Assembly: GCA_037042915.1 (NCBI GenBank)
Contig: CM073196.1
Coordinates: 1-64,000, forward strand
DNA: 64,000 bases
Reading direction: 5' to 3'
Origin: Auricularia sp. M13
Lineage: Eukaryota > Basidiomycota > Agaricomycetes > Auriculariales > Auriculariaceae
The first letter of the stretch is position 1. Every line of letters begins with the position of its first letter. Shown here piece by piece: positions 1 to 11,900 of this stretch. Both the position numbers and the translations under genes were made by a program. The notes below the pieces were generated by a model. The model ran no database searches, was not told where the DNA came from, and was given only the letters and a program-made list of their open reading frames with translations.

Positions 1-1456
1 GAATTTTTCGTCGCAGATCAGACATGCGGCATCACGATCGCCGAGAAAGACAGGGCACGCTTCCAATCGGCTTAGCTGACGAGACCAAGTCGGAAGAACG
101 TATTCAGCCCCGGTTGAGTGTGACTTCCTTTCTCCTGGCCAAAGGTCGGGCGATCGGACTATCGGCAGAGTCCTTTTGCCTTCTGCCAGCCAAACACAGC
201 CGATCGGTGGGCAGACCGACAGGCTCCTGAGCCGCGCACCCCCAAACCCCCAAATCGAGGCCAGTCCGACAGCGTCGCGGGTTTCGGATTCTGCGATTTT
301 GTGCCTTTTCCCTGGATATGAGCCCCCAGTGTCCCGACATGGTGCGCAGAGAAGTTTCAGGCCTCGACGAGCGCCAGGGACAAGCGAGACCCAGTTCGGC
401 ATCTGCACAAGTCTCACGATCTGCCTTCCTGTGCACTTCAGCTCTCAGGCATATGGATGTCTCAGTCAAAACTCAAGATCGGCAGGGTTCGATCTTTTGG
501 CGCTTCCATCGGCAGTCGTCCAGCACGCCGGGAAGACTCCGGAAGGTAACCTCGGCAGGGACTCTGCGGCAGGGTCTCGCCCATTTCGGATTTTGTCGCG
601 TCGGCGGAAATTGCGCGTTGCCATGACGGCGCACTGCATCGCGAAGGTACCATCGCGTAGACCTCGGCGAGAGCTCCACGGAGATATGGGTGTCCGACGA
701 GTCGGGGTCCAACTGGGGTCGTAATTGGCTCTTGTCGGTCCCTCGTCCATCATTTGTCCATCATTTGTTGGTGATCGGTCGGCCTTCAGGTGTGGAATGT
801 GTTTGCACTTCGTCCCGCGGTTTCAGCTGCACTCCTCGTCGAGATACGGCTCCTTGTCGACGCCTTGTCCATCATTTGTCCATCATTTGTCGGGTATTTG
901 TTGGGCTCTCGTCCAGAATGCGTTCGCTCGTCGTCCGCGAGTTTAGCTGCTCCCCTCGCGGAGATACGGCTCCTTGTCCGGGTTTCGTGACATCGGCAGG
1001 TATTCCGGCTTGCTTTGGCAACGGACGGCCAGGTAGCGACACCATCGCGTAGCCACGATCGTCAGCCTTCCGGAGATATATGGGTGTCGGGGTGTCTGCT
1101 CTCATTTGGAGTCCCTGGAAGCTCTTGACGGTCTCTTGTCGGACAAATGATGGACAAATCACGGACAAGTGATGGACAAATGATGGGCAAGTGATGGACA
1201 AGGCCAAACGCGCTTTGCACGCAGAGTGCCGTGGGGCTCGCAAAATTCCGGCACCAACCCTCAATCGAACTGCCGGGCCCAACATAATTTTGCGAGTCAG
1301 CGCCAAGCCCCCTTCCTCGTTTCCGTGGCGCAGGAACCTTTTGGATCTCATACCATGAGATCCGGGCGACATATTAATATCTTCCGGGACCTCGCCCACT
1401 CGCAGCGGCGCGACCGGTGCACCGATTCGCACGGTTGAAACTGTTCCGGGGAGCTG
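1..1456. repeat. Copy 1 of the satellite, shortened and rearranged
   Basis: Counting units from the gaattttt motif, this copy is about 1456 bp, roughly 100 bp shorter than its neighbours. Most of the loss lies between about 400 and 480, where parts of the standard unit are missing and the remaining pieces are joined differently. It also carries scattered single-base differences that the interior copies lack, for example near 52, 147 and 722. It is either a real array edge or a poor consensus at a contig end. Confidence 0.8.
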
Positions 1457-2203
1457 GAATTTTCTCGTCGCAGATCAGACATGCGGCATCACGATCGCCG
1501 AGAAAGACGGGCACGCTTCCAATCGGCTTAGCTGACGAGACCAAGTCGGAAGAACGTATTCAGCCCCGGTTGAGTGTGACTTCCTTTCTCCTGGCCAAAG
1601 GTCGAGGACGATCGGACTATCGGCAGAGTCCTTTTGCCTTCTGCCAGCCAAACACAGCCGATCGGTGGGCAGACCGACAGGCTCCCTGAGCCGCGCACCC
1701 CCAAACCCCCAAATCGAGGCCAGTCCGACAGCGTCGGCGGGCTTCGGATTCTGCGATTTTGTGCCTTTTCCCCTGGATATGAGCCCCCAGTGTCCCGACA
1801 TGGTGCGCAGAGAAGTTTCAGGCCTCGACGAGCGCCAGGGACAAGCGAGACCCAGTTCGGCATCTGCAAATCCTGCGGCAGAGTGCGATCAGGTCTGGAC
1901 ACGGTCCCTGCAGATCCAAGGCTTCCTGTGCATCGGATCGGCGTCTTCGGCAGCTCTCAGGTCATATATGGATGTCTCTGACTCGGTCCCACAAGTCTCA
2001 CGATCTGCCTTCGGCACTTCACAGCGCAGTCAAAACTCGATCGGCAGGGTTCGTATTTTGGCGCCGGCCATCGGATGGTCGTCCAGCACGCCGGGAAGAC
2101 TCCGGAAGGTAACCTCGGCAGGGTCTGCGGTCGCCCATTTCGGATTTTGTCGCGTCGGCGGAAATTGCGCGTTGCCATGACGGCGCACTGCATCGCGAAG
2201 GGT

Positions 2204-2294
2204 ACCATCGCGTAGACCTCGGCGAGAGCTCCACGGAGATATATGGGTGTCCGACGATCGGGGTCCAACTGGGGTCGCAATTGGCTCTTGTCGG
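2204..2294. repeat. Paralogous block A1 inside the satellite unit
   Basis: This block matches block A2 (2599-2700) at an offset of 395-406 bp. Shared landmarks are accatcgcgtag (2204 and 2599), gagatatatgggtgtc (2236 and 2631) and ctcttgtcgg (2285 and 2691). Between the landmarks the two blocks have diverged, so the duplication predates amplification of the 1561-bp unit. The same pair is present in the other copies. Confidence 0.75.
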
Positions 2295-2300
2295 TCCCTC

Positions 2301-2447
2301 GTCCATCATTTGTCCATCATTTGTTGGTGATCGGTCGGCCTTCAGGTGTGGAATGTGTTTGCACTTCGTCCCGCGGTTTCAGCTGCACTCCTCGTCGAGA
2401 TACGGCTCCTTGTCGACGCCTTGTCCATCATTTGTCCATCATTTGTC
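2301..2447. repeat. 11-mer doublets (TCCATCATTTG) in the satellite unit
   Basis: Two short doublets of tccatcatttg lie at 2301-2324 and 2421-2447, about 120 bp apart. They are reverse complements of the 11-mer block at 2700-2760. Every copy I read carries them. Confidence 0.85.
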
Positions 2448-2535
2448 GGGTATTTGTTGGGCTCTCGTCCAGAATGCGTTCGCTCGTCGTCCCGCGAGTT
2501 TAGCTGCTCCCCTCGCGGAGATACGGCTCCTTGTC
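2367..2535. repeat. 48-bp direct duplication, 121 bp apart, in the satellite unit
   Basis: The stretch at 2367-2414, from cgtcccgcgg to gagatacggctccttgtc, recurs at 2488-2535 with a few mismatches. The final 18 bases are identical in both. Together with blocks A1 and A2 it shows that the unit was itself assembled from smaller repeats. Confidence 0.8.
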
Positions 2536-2598
2536 CGGGTTTCGTGACATCGGCAGGTATTCCGGCTTGCTTTGGCAACGGACGGCCGAGGTAGCGAC

Positions 2599-2700
2599 AC
2601 CATCGCGTAGCCACGATCGTCAGCCTTCCGGAGATATATGGGTGTCGGGGTGTCTGCTCTCATTTGGAGTCCCTGGAAGCTCTTGACGGTCTCTTGTCGG
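2599..2700. repeat. Paralogous block A2 inside the satellite unit
   Basis: This is the partner of A1 (2204-2294), in the same orientation and order of landmarks. It runs directly into the reversed 11-mer block, whereas A1 runs into the forward 11-mer doublet. The two blocks therefore end on the same motif in opposite orientation. Confidence 0.75.
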
Positions 2701-2760
2701 ACAAATGATGGACAAATCACGGACAAGTGATGGACAAATGATGGGCAAGTGATGGACAAG
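2700..2760. repeat. 11-bp minisatellite, 5.5 copies, inverted relative to the doublets
   Basis: The consensus is ACAAATGATGG, with variants ACAAATCACGG, ACAAGTGATGG and GCAAGTGATGG, arranged in perfect 11-bp phase. It is the reverse complement of the tccatcatttg doublets at 2301-2447, so each unit can in principle pair with itself over 16-17 bp stretches across 250-400 bp. The block is retained in all copies. Confidence 0.9.
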
Positions 2761-2900
2761 GCCAAACGCGCTTTGCACGCAGAGTGCCGTGGGGCTCGCA
2801 AAATTCCGGCACCAACCCTCAATCGAACTGCCGGGCCCAACATAATTTTGCGAGTCAGCGCCAAGCCCCCTTCCTCGTTTCCGTGGCGCAGGAACCTTTT

Positions 2901-2921
2901 GGATCTCATACCATGAGATCC
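2901..2921. repeat. Perfect hairpin, 9-bp arms and 3-base loop, in each satellite unit
   Basis: GGATCTCAT and ATGAGATCC are exact reverse complements separated by ACC. The element is present once per unit, about 8 bp before the AT palindrome. It is not followed by a T run, so it does not look like a bacterial-type terminator. A binding site or a fold-back is possible, but its function is unknown. Confidence 0.85.
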
Positions 2922-2928
2922 GGGCGAC

Positions 2929-2938
2929 ATATTAATAT
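2929..2938. repeat. 10-bp perfect palindrome ATATTAATAT in each satellite unit
   Basis: This is a self-complementary AT-only decamer in an otherwise GC-rich unit. The same palindrome at the right end of the array (51324-51332) is where the satellite sequence breaks off. Confidence 0.85.
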
Positions 2939-5900
2939 CTTCCGGGACCTCGGCCCACTCGCAGCGGCGCGACCGGTGCACCGATTCGCACGGTTGAAAC
3001 TGTTCCGGGGAGCTGGAATTTTTCTCGTCGCAGATCAGACATGCGGCATCACGATCGCCGAGAAAGACGGGCACGCTTCCAATCGGCTTAGCTGACGAGA
3101 CCAAGTCGGAAGAACGTATTCAGCCCCGGTTGAGTGTGACTTCCTTTCTCCTGGCCAAAGGTCGAGGACGATCGGACTATCGGCAGAGTCCTTTTGCCTT
3201 CTGCCAGCCAAACACAGCCGATCGGTGGGCAGACCGACAGGCTCCCTGAGCCGCGCACCCCCAAACCCCCAAATCGAGGCCAGTCCGACAGCGTCGGCGG
3301 GCTTCGGATTCTGCGATTTTGTGCCTTTTCCCCTGGATATGAGCCCCCAGTGTCCCGACATGGTGCGCAGAGAAGTTTCAGGCCTCGACGAGCGCCAGGG
3401 ACAAAGCGAGACCCAGTTCGGCATCTGCAAATCCTGCGGCAGAGTGCGATCAGGTCTGGACACGGTCCCTGCAGATCCAAGGCTTCCTGTGCATCGGATC
3501 GGCGTCTTCGGCAGCTCTCAGGTCATATATGGATGTCTCTGACTCGGTCCCACAAGTCTCACGATCTGCCTTCGGCACTTCACAGCGCAGTCAAAACTCG
3601 ATCGGCAGGGTTCGTATTTTGGCGCCGGCCATCGGATGGTCGTCCAGCACGCCGGGAAGACTCCGGAAGGTAACCTCGGCAGGGTCTGCGGTCGCCCATT
3701 TCGGATTTTGTCGCGTCGGCGGAAATTGCGCGTTGCCATGACGGCGCACTGCATCGCGAAGGGTACCATCGCGTAGACCTCGGCGAGAGCTCCACGGAGA
3801 TATATGGGTGTCCGACGATCGGGGTCCAACTGGGGTCGCAATTGGCTCTTGTCGGTCCCTCGTCCATCATTTGTCCATCATTTGTTGGTGATCGGTCGGC
3901 CTTCAGGTGTGGAATGTGTTTGCACTTCGTCCCGCGGTTTCAGCTGCACTCCTCGTCGAGATACGGCTCCTTGTCGACGCCTTGTCCATCATTTGTCCAT
4001 CATTTGTCGGGTATTTGTTGGGCTCTCGTCCAGAATGCGTTCGCTCGTCGTCCCGCGAGTTTAGCTGCTCCCCTCGCGGAGATACGGCTCCTTGTCCGGG
4101 TTTCGTGACATCGGCAGGTATTCCGGCTTGCTTTGGCAACGGACGGCCGAGGTAGCGACACCATCGCGTAGCCACGATCGTCAGCCTTCCGGAGATATAT
4201 GGGTGTCGGGGTGTCTGCTCTCATTTGGAGTCCCTGGAAGCTCTTGACGGTCTCTTGTCGGACAAATGATGGACAAATCACGGACAAGTGATGGACAAAT
4301 GATGGGCAAGTGATGGACAAGGCCAAAACGCGCTTTGCACGCAGAGTGCCGTGGGGCTCGCAAAATTCCGGCACCAACCCTCAATCGAACTGCCGGGCCC
4401 AACATAATTTTGCGAGTCAGCGCCAAGCCCCCCTTCCTCGTTTCCGTGGCGCAGGAACCTTTTGGATCTCATACCATGAGATCCGGGCGACATATTAATA
4501 TCTTCCGGGACCTCGGCCCACTCGCAGCGGCGCGACCGGTGCACCGATTCGCACGGTTGAAACTGTTCCGGGGAGCTGGAATTTTTCTCGTCGCAGATCA
4601 GACATGCGGCATCACGATCGCCGAGAAAGACGGGCACGCTTCCAATCGGCTTAGCTGACGAGACCAAGTCGGAAGAACGTATTCAGCCCCGGTTGAGTGT
4701 GACTTCCTTTCTCCTGGCCAAAGGTCGAGGACGATCGGACTATCGGCAGAGTCCTTTTGCCTTCTGCCAGCCAAACACAGCCGATCGGTGGGCAGACCGA
4801 CAGGCTCCCTGAGCCGCGCACCCCCAAACCCCCCAAATCGAGGCCAGTCCGACAGCGTCGGCGGGCTTCGGATTCTGCGATTTTGTGCCTTTTCCCCTGG
4901 ATATGAGCCCCCAGTGTCCCGACATGGTGCGCAGAGAAGTTTCAGGCCTCGACGAGCGCCAGGGACAAAGCGAGACCCAGTTCGGCATCTGCAAATCCTG
5001 CGGCAGAGTGCGATCAGGTCTGGACACGGTCCCTGCAGATCCAAGGCTTCCTGTGCATCGGATCGGCGTCTTCGGCAGCTCTCAGGTCATATATGGATGT
5101 CTCTGACTCGGTCCCACAAGTCTCACGATCTGCCTTCGGCACTTCACAGCGCAGTCAAAACTCGATCGGCAGGGTTCGTATTTTGGCGCCGGCCATCGGA
5201 TGGTCGTCCAGCACGCCGGGAAGACTCCGGAAGGTAACCTCGGCAGGGTCTGCGGTCGCCCATTTCGGATTTTGTCGCGTCGGCGGAAATTGCGCGTTGC
5301 CATGACGGCGCACTGCATCGCGAAGGGTACCATCGCGTAGACCTCGGCGAGAGCTCCACGGAGATATATGGGTGTCCGACGATCGGGGTCCAACTGGGGT
5401 CGCAATTGGCTCTTGTCGGTCCCTCGTCCATCATTTGTCCATCATTTGTTGGTGATCGGTCGGCCTTCAGGTGTGGAATGTGTTTGCACTTCGTCCCGCG
5501 GTTTCAGCTGCACTCCTCGTCGAGATACGGCTCCTTGTCGACGCCTTGTCCATCATTTGTCCATCATTTGTCGGGTATTTGTTGGGCTCTCGTCCAGAAT
5601 GCGTTCGCTCGTCGTCCCGCGAGTTTAGCTGCTCCCCTCGCGGAGATACGGCTCCTTGTCCGGGTTTCGTGACATCGGCAGGTATTCCGGCTTGCTTTGG
5701 CAACGGACGGCCGAGGTAGCGACACCATCGCGTAGCCACGATCGTCAGCCTTCCGGAGATATATGGGTGTCGGGGTGTCTGCTCTCATTTGGAGTCCCTG
5801 GAAGCTCTTGACGGTCTCTTGTCGGACAAATGATGGACAAATCACGGACAAGTGATGGACAAATGATGGGCAAGTGATGGACAAGGCCAAAACGCGCTTT

Positions 5901-8900
5901 GCACGCAGAGTGCCGTGGGGCTCGCAAAATTCCGGCACCAACCCTCAATCGAACTGCCGGGCCCAACATAATTTTGCGAGTCAGCGCCAAGCCCCCTTCC
6001 TCGTTTCCGTGGCGCAGGAACCTTTTGGATCTCATACCATGAGATCCGGGCGACATATTAATATCTTCCGGGACCTCGGCCCACTCGCAGCGGCGCGACC
6101 GGTGCACCGATTCGCACGGTTGAAACTGTTCCGGGGAGCTGGAATTTTTCTCGTCGCAGATCAGACATGCGGCATCACGATCGCCGAGAAAGACGGGCAC
6201 GCTTCCAATCGGCTTAGCTGACGAGACCAAGTCGGAAGAACGTATTCAGCCCCGGTTGAGTGTGACTTCCTTTCTCCTGGCCAAAGGTCGAGGACGATCG
6301 GACTATCGGCAGAGTCCTTTTGCCTTCTGCCAGCCAAACACAGCCGATCGGTGGGCAGACCGACAGGCTCCCTGAGCCGCGCACCCCCAAACCCCCAAAT
6401 CGAGGCCAGTCCGACAGCGTCGGCGGGCTTCGGATTCTGCGATTTTGTGCCTTTTCCCCTGGATATGAGCCCCCAGTGTCCCGACATGGTGCGCAGAGAA
6501 GTTTCAGGCCTCGACGAGCGCCAGGGACAAAGCGAGACCCAGTTCGGCATCTGCAAATCCTGCGGCAGAGTGCGATCAGGTCTGGACACGGTCCCTGCAG
6601 ATCCAAGGCTTCCTGTGCATCGGATCGGCGTCTTCGGCAGCTCTCAGGTCATATATGGATGTCTCTGACTCGGTCCCACAAGTCTCACGATCTGCCTTCG
6701 GCACTTCACAGCGCAGTCAAAACTCGATCGGCAGGGTTCGTATTTTGGCGCCGGCCATCGGATGGTCGTCCAGCACGCCGGGAAGACTCCGGAAGGTAAC
6801 CTCGGCAGGGTCTGCGGTCGCCCATTTCGGATTTTGTCGCGTCGGCGGAAATTGCGCGTTGCCATGACGGCGCACTGCATCGCGAAGGGTACCATCGCGT
6901 AGACCTCGGCGAGAGCTCCACGGAGATATATGGGTGTCCGACGATCGGGGTCCAACTGGGGTCGCAATTGGCTCTTGTCGGTCCCTCGTCCATCATTTGT
7001 CCATCATTTGTTGGTGATCGGTCGGCCTTCAGGTGTGGAATGTGTTTGCACTTCGTCCCGCGGTTTCAGCTGCACTCCTCGTCGAGATACGGCTCCTTGT
7101 CGACGCCTTGTCCATCATTTGTCCATCATTTGTCGGGTATTTGTTGGGCTCTCGTCCAGAATGCGTTCGCTCGTCGTCCCGCGAGTTTAGCTGCTCCCCT
7201 CGCGGAGATACGGCTCCTTGTCCGGGTTTCGTGACATCGGCAGGTATTCCGGCTTGCTTTGGCAACGGACGGCCGAGGTAGCGACACCATCGCGTAGCCA
7301 CGATCGTCAGCCTTCCGGAGATATATGGGTGTCGGGGTGTCTGCTCTCATTTGGAGTCCCTGGAAGCTCTTGACGGTCTCTTGTCGGACAAATGATGGAC
7401 AAATCACGGACAAGTGATGGACAAATGATGGGCAAGTGATGGACAAGGCCAAAACGCGCTTTGCACGCAGAGTGCCGTGGGGCTCGCAAAATTCCGGCAC
7501 CAACCCTCAATCGAACTGCCGGGCCCAACATAATTTTGCGAGTCAGCGCCAAGCCCCCTTCCTCGTTTCCGTGGCGCAGGAACCTTTTGGATCTCATACC
7601 ATGAGATCCGGGCGACATATTAATATCTTCCGGGACCTCGGCCCACTCGCAGCGGCGCGACCGGTGCACCGATTCGCACGGTTGAAACTGTTCCGGGGAG
7701 CTGGAATTTTTCTCGTCGCAGATCAGACATGCGGCATCACGATCGCCGAGAAAGACGGGCACGCTTCCAATCGGCTTAGCTGACGAGACCAAGTCGGAAG
7801 AACGTATTCAGCCCCGGTTGAGTGTGACTTCCTTTCTCCTGGCCAAAGGTCGAGGACGATCGGACTATCGGCAGAGTCCTTTGCCTTCTGCCAGCCAAAC
7901 ACAGCCGATCGGTGGGCAGACCGACAGGCTCCCTGAGCCGCGCACCCCCAAACCCCCAAATCGAGGCCAGTCCGACAGCGTCGGCGGGCTTCGGATTCTG
8001 CGATTTTGTGCCTTTTCCCCTGGATATGAGCCCCAGTGTCCCGACATGGTGCGCAGAGAAGTTTCAGGCCTCGACGAGCGCCAGGGACAAAGCGAGACCC
8101 AGTTCGGCATCTGCAAATCCTGCGGCAGAGTGCGATCAGGTCTGGACACGGTCCCTGCAGATCCAAGGCTTCCTGTGCATCGGATCGGCGTCTTCGGCAG
8201 CTCTCAGGTCATATATGGATGTCTCTGACTCGGTCCCACAAGTCTCACGATCTGCCTTCGGCACTTCACAGCGCAGTCAAAACTCGATCGGCAGGGTTCG
8301 TATTTTGGCGCCGGCCATCGGATGGTCGTCCAGCACGCCGGGAAGACTCCGGAAGGTAACCTCGGCAGGGTCTGCGGTCGCCCATTTCGGATTTTGTCGC
8401 GTCGGCGGAAATTGCGCGTTGCCATGACGGCGCACTGCATCGCGAAGGGTACCATCGCGTAGACCTCGGCGAGAGCTCCACGGAGATATATGGGTGTCCG
8501 ACGATCGGGGTCCAACTGGGGTCGCAATTGGCTCTTGTCGGTCCCTCGTCCATCATTTGTCCATCATTTGTTGGTGATCGGTCGGCCTTCAGGTGTGGAA
8601 TGTGTTTGCACTTCGTCCCGCGGTTTCAGCTGCACTCCTCGTCGAGATACGGCTCCTTGTCGACGCCTTGTCCATCATTTGTCCATCATTTGTCGGGTAT
8701 TTGTTGGGCTCTCGTCCAGAATGCGTTCGCTCGTCGTCCCGCGAGTTTAGCTGCTCCCCTCGCGGAGATACGGCTCCTTGTCCGGGTTTCGTGACATCGG
8801 CAGGTATTCCGGCTTGCTTTGGCAACGGACGGCCGAGGTAGCGACACCATCGCGTAGCCACGATCGTCAGCCTTCCGGAGATATATGGGTGTCGGGGTGT

Positions 8901-11900
8901 CTGCTCTCATTTGGAGTCCCTGGAAGCTCTTGACGGTCTCTTGTCGGACAAATGATGGACAAATCACGGACAAGTGATGGACAAATGATGGGCAAGTGAT
9001 GGACAAGGCCAAAACGCGCTTTGCACGCAGAGTGCCGTGGGGCTCGCAAAATTCCGGCACCAACCCTCAATCGAACTGCCGGGCCCAACATAATTTTGCG
9101 AGTCAGCGCCAAGCCCCCTTCCTCGTTTCCGTGGCGCAGGAACCTTTTGGATCTCATACCATGAGATCCGGGCGACATATTAATATCTTCCGGGACCTCG
9201 GCCCACTCGCAGCGGCGCGACCGGTGCACCGATTCGCACGGTTGAAACTGTTCCGGGGAGCTGGAATTTTTCTCGTCGCAGATCAGACATGCGGCATCAC
9301 GATCGCCGAGAAAGACGGGCACGCTTCCAATCGGCTTAGCTGACGAGACCAAGTCGGAAGAACGTATTCAGCCCCGGTTGAGTGTGACTTCCTTTCTCCT
9401 GGCCAAAGGTCGAGGACGATCGGACTATCGGCAGAGTCCTTTTGCCTTCTGCCAGCCAAACACAGCCGATCGGTGGGCAGACCGACAGGCTCCCTGAGCC
9501 GCGCACCCCCAAACCCCCCAAATCGAGGCCAGTCCGACAGCGTCGGCGGGCTTCGGATTCTGCGATTTTGTGCCTTTTCCCCTGGATATGAGCCCCCAGT
9601 GTCCCGACATGGTGCGCAGAGAAGTTTCAGGCCTCGACGAGCGCCAGGGACAAAGCGAGACCCAGTTCGGCATCTGCAAATCCTGCGGCAGAGTGCGATC
9701 AGGTCTGGACACGGTCCCTGCAGATCCAAGGCTTCCTGTGCATCGGATCGGCGTCTTCGGCAGCTCTCAGGTCATATATGGATGTCTCTGACTCGGTCCC
9801 ACAAGTCTCACGATCTGCCTTCGGCACTTCACAGCGCAGTCAAAACTCGATCGGCAGGGTTCGTATTTTGGCGCCGGCCATCGGATGGTCGTCCAGCACG
9901 CCGGGAAGACTCCGGAAGGTAACCTCGGCAGGGTCTGCGGTCGCCCATTTCGGATTTTGTCGCGTCGGCGGAAATTGCGCGTTGCCATGACGGCGCACTG
10001 CATCGCGAAGGGTACCATCGCGTAGACCTCGGCGAGAGCTCCACGGAGATATATGGGTGTCCGACGATCGGGGTCCAACTGGGGTCGCAATTGGCTCTTG
10101 TCGGTCCCTCGTCCATCATTTGTCCATCATTTGTTGGTGATCGGTCGGCCTTCAGGTGTGGAATGTGTTTGCACTTCGTCCCGCGGTTTCAGCTGCACTC
10201 CTCGTCGAGATACGGCTCCTTGTCGACGCCTTGTCCATCATTTGTCCATCATTTGTCGGGTATTTGTTGGGCTCTCGTCCAGAATGCGTTCGCTCGTCGT
10301 CCCGCGAGTTTAGCTGCTCCCCTCGCGGAGATACGGCTCCTTGTCCGGGTTTCGTGACATCGGCAGGTATTCCGGCTTGCTTTGGCAACGGACGGCCGAG
10401 GTAGCGACACCATCGCGTAGCCACGATCGTCAGCCTTCCGGAGATATATGGGTGTCGGGGTGTCTGCTCTCATTTGGAGTCCCTGGAAGCTCTTGACGGT
10501 CTCTTGTCGGACAAATGATGGACAAATCACGGACAAGTGATGGACAAATGATGGGCAAGTGATGGACAAGGCCAAAACGCGCTTTGCACGCAGAGTGCCG
10601 TGGGGCTCGCAAAATTCCGGCACCAACCCTCAATCGAACTGCCGGGCCCAACATAATTTTGCGAGTCAGCGCCAAGCCCCCCTTCCTCGTTTCCGTGGCG
10701 CAGGAACCTTTTGGATCTCATACCATGAGATCCGGGCGACATATTAATATCTTCCGGGACCTCGGCCCACTCGCAGCGGCGCGACCGGTGCACCGATTCG
10801 CACGGTTGAAACTGTTCCGGGGAGCTGGAATTTTTCTCGTCGCAGATCAGACATGCGGCATCACGATCGCCGAGAAAGACGGGCACGCTTCCAATCGGCT
10901 TAGCTGACGAGACCAAGTCGGAAGAACGTATTCAGCCCCGGTTGAGTGTGACTTCCTTTCTCCTGGCCAAAGGTCGAGGACGATCGGACTATCGGCAGAG
11001 TCCTTTTGCCTTCTGCCAGCCAAACACAGCCCGATCGGTGGGCAGACCGACAGGCTCCCTGAGCCGCGCACCCCAAACCCCCAAATCGAGGCCAGTCCGA
11101 CAGCGTCGGCGGGCTTCGGATTCTGCGATTTTGTGCCTTTTCCCTGGATATGAGCCCCCAGTGTCCCGACATGGTGCGCAGAGAAGTTTCAGGCCTCGAC
11201 GAGCGCCAGGGACAAAGCGAGACCCAGTTCGGCATCTGCAAATCCTGCGGCAGAGTGCGATCAGGTCTGGACACGGTCCCTGCAGATCCAAGGCTTCCTG
11301 TGCATCGGATCGGCGTCTTCGGCAGCTCTCAGGTCATATATGGATGTCTCTGACTCGGTCCCACAAGTCTCACGATCTGCCTTCGGCACTTCACAGCGCA
11401 GTCAAAACTCGATCGGCAGGGTTCGTATTTTGGCGCCGGCCATCGGATGGTCGTCCAGCACGCCGGGAAGACTCCGGAAGGTAACCTCGGCAGGGTCTGC
11501 GGTCGCCCATTTCGGATTTTGTCGCGTCGGCGGAAATTGCGCGTTGCCATGACGGCGCACTGCATCGCGAAGGGTACCATCGCGTAGACCTCGGCGAGAG
11601 CTCCACGGAGATATATGGGTGTCCGACGATCGGGGTCCAACTGGGGTCGCAATTGGCTCTTGTCGGTCCCTCGTCCATCATTTGTCCATCATTTGTTGGT
11701 GATCGGTCGGCCTTCAGGTGTGGAATGTGTTTGCACTTCGTCCCGCGGTTTCAGCTGCACTCCTCGTCGAGATACGGCTCCTTGTCGACGCCTTGTCCAT
11801 CATTTGTCCATCATTTGTCGGGTATTTGTTGGGCTCTCGTCCAGAATGCGTTCGCTCGTCGTCCCGCGAGTTTAGCTGCTCCCCTCGCGGAGATACGGCT

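Larger units (their letters stand above)
1457..3015. repeat. Representative full satellite unit (copy 2)
   Basis: This copy serves as the reference for internal landmarks. In order: a C-rich tract (about 1696-1713); a first gatatatgg-type motif (about 1968); paralogous block A1 (2204-2294); 11-mer doublets (2301-2324 and 2421-2447); a 48-bp direct duplication (2367-2414 and 2488-2535); paralogous block A2 (2599-2700); a reversed 11-mer block (2700-2760); a perfect hairpin (2901-2921); and an AT palindrome (2929-2938). The phase of the unit is arbitrary: I start it at gaattttc because the window begins there. No conserved protein domain was recognised in any frame. Confidence 0.9.

Noticed and set aside
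1696-1713. C-rich tract in each unit as a G-quadruplex or i-motif site
   Set aside because: Only two long C runs are present close together, so four tracts are lacking.
2700-2760. The 11-bp repeats as a CRISPR array
   Set aside because: The repeats are far too short and contiguous with no spacers, and the DNA is eukaryotic.
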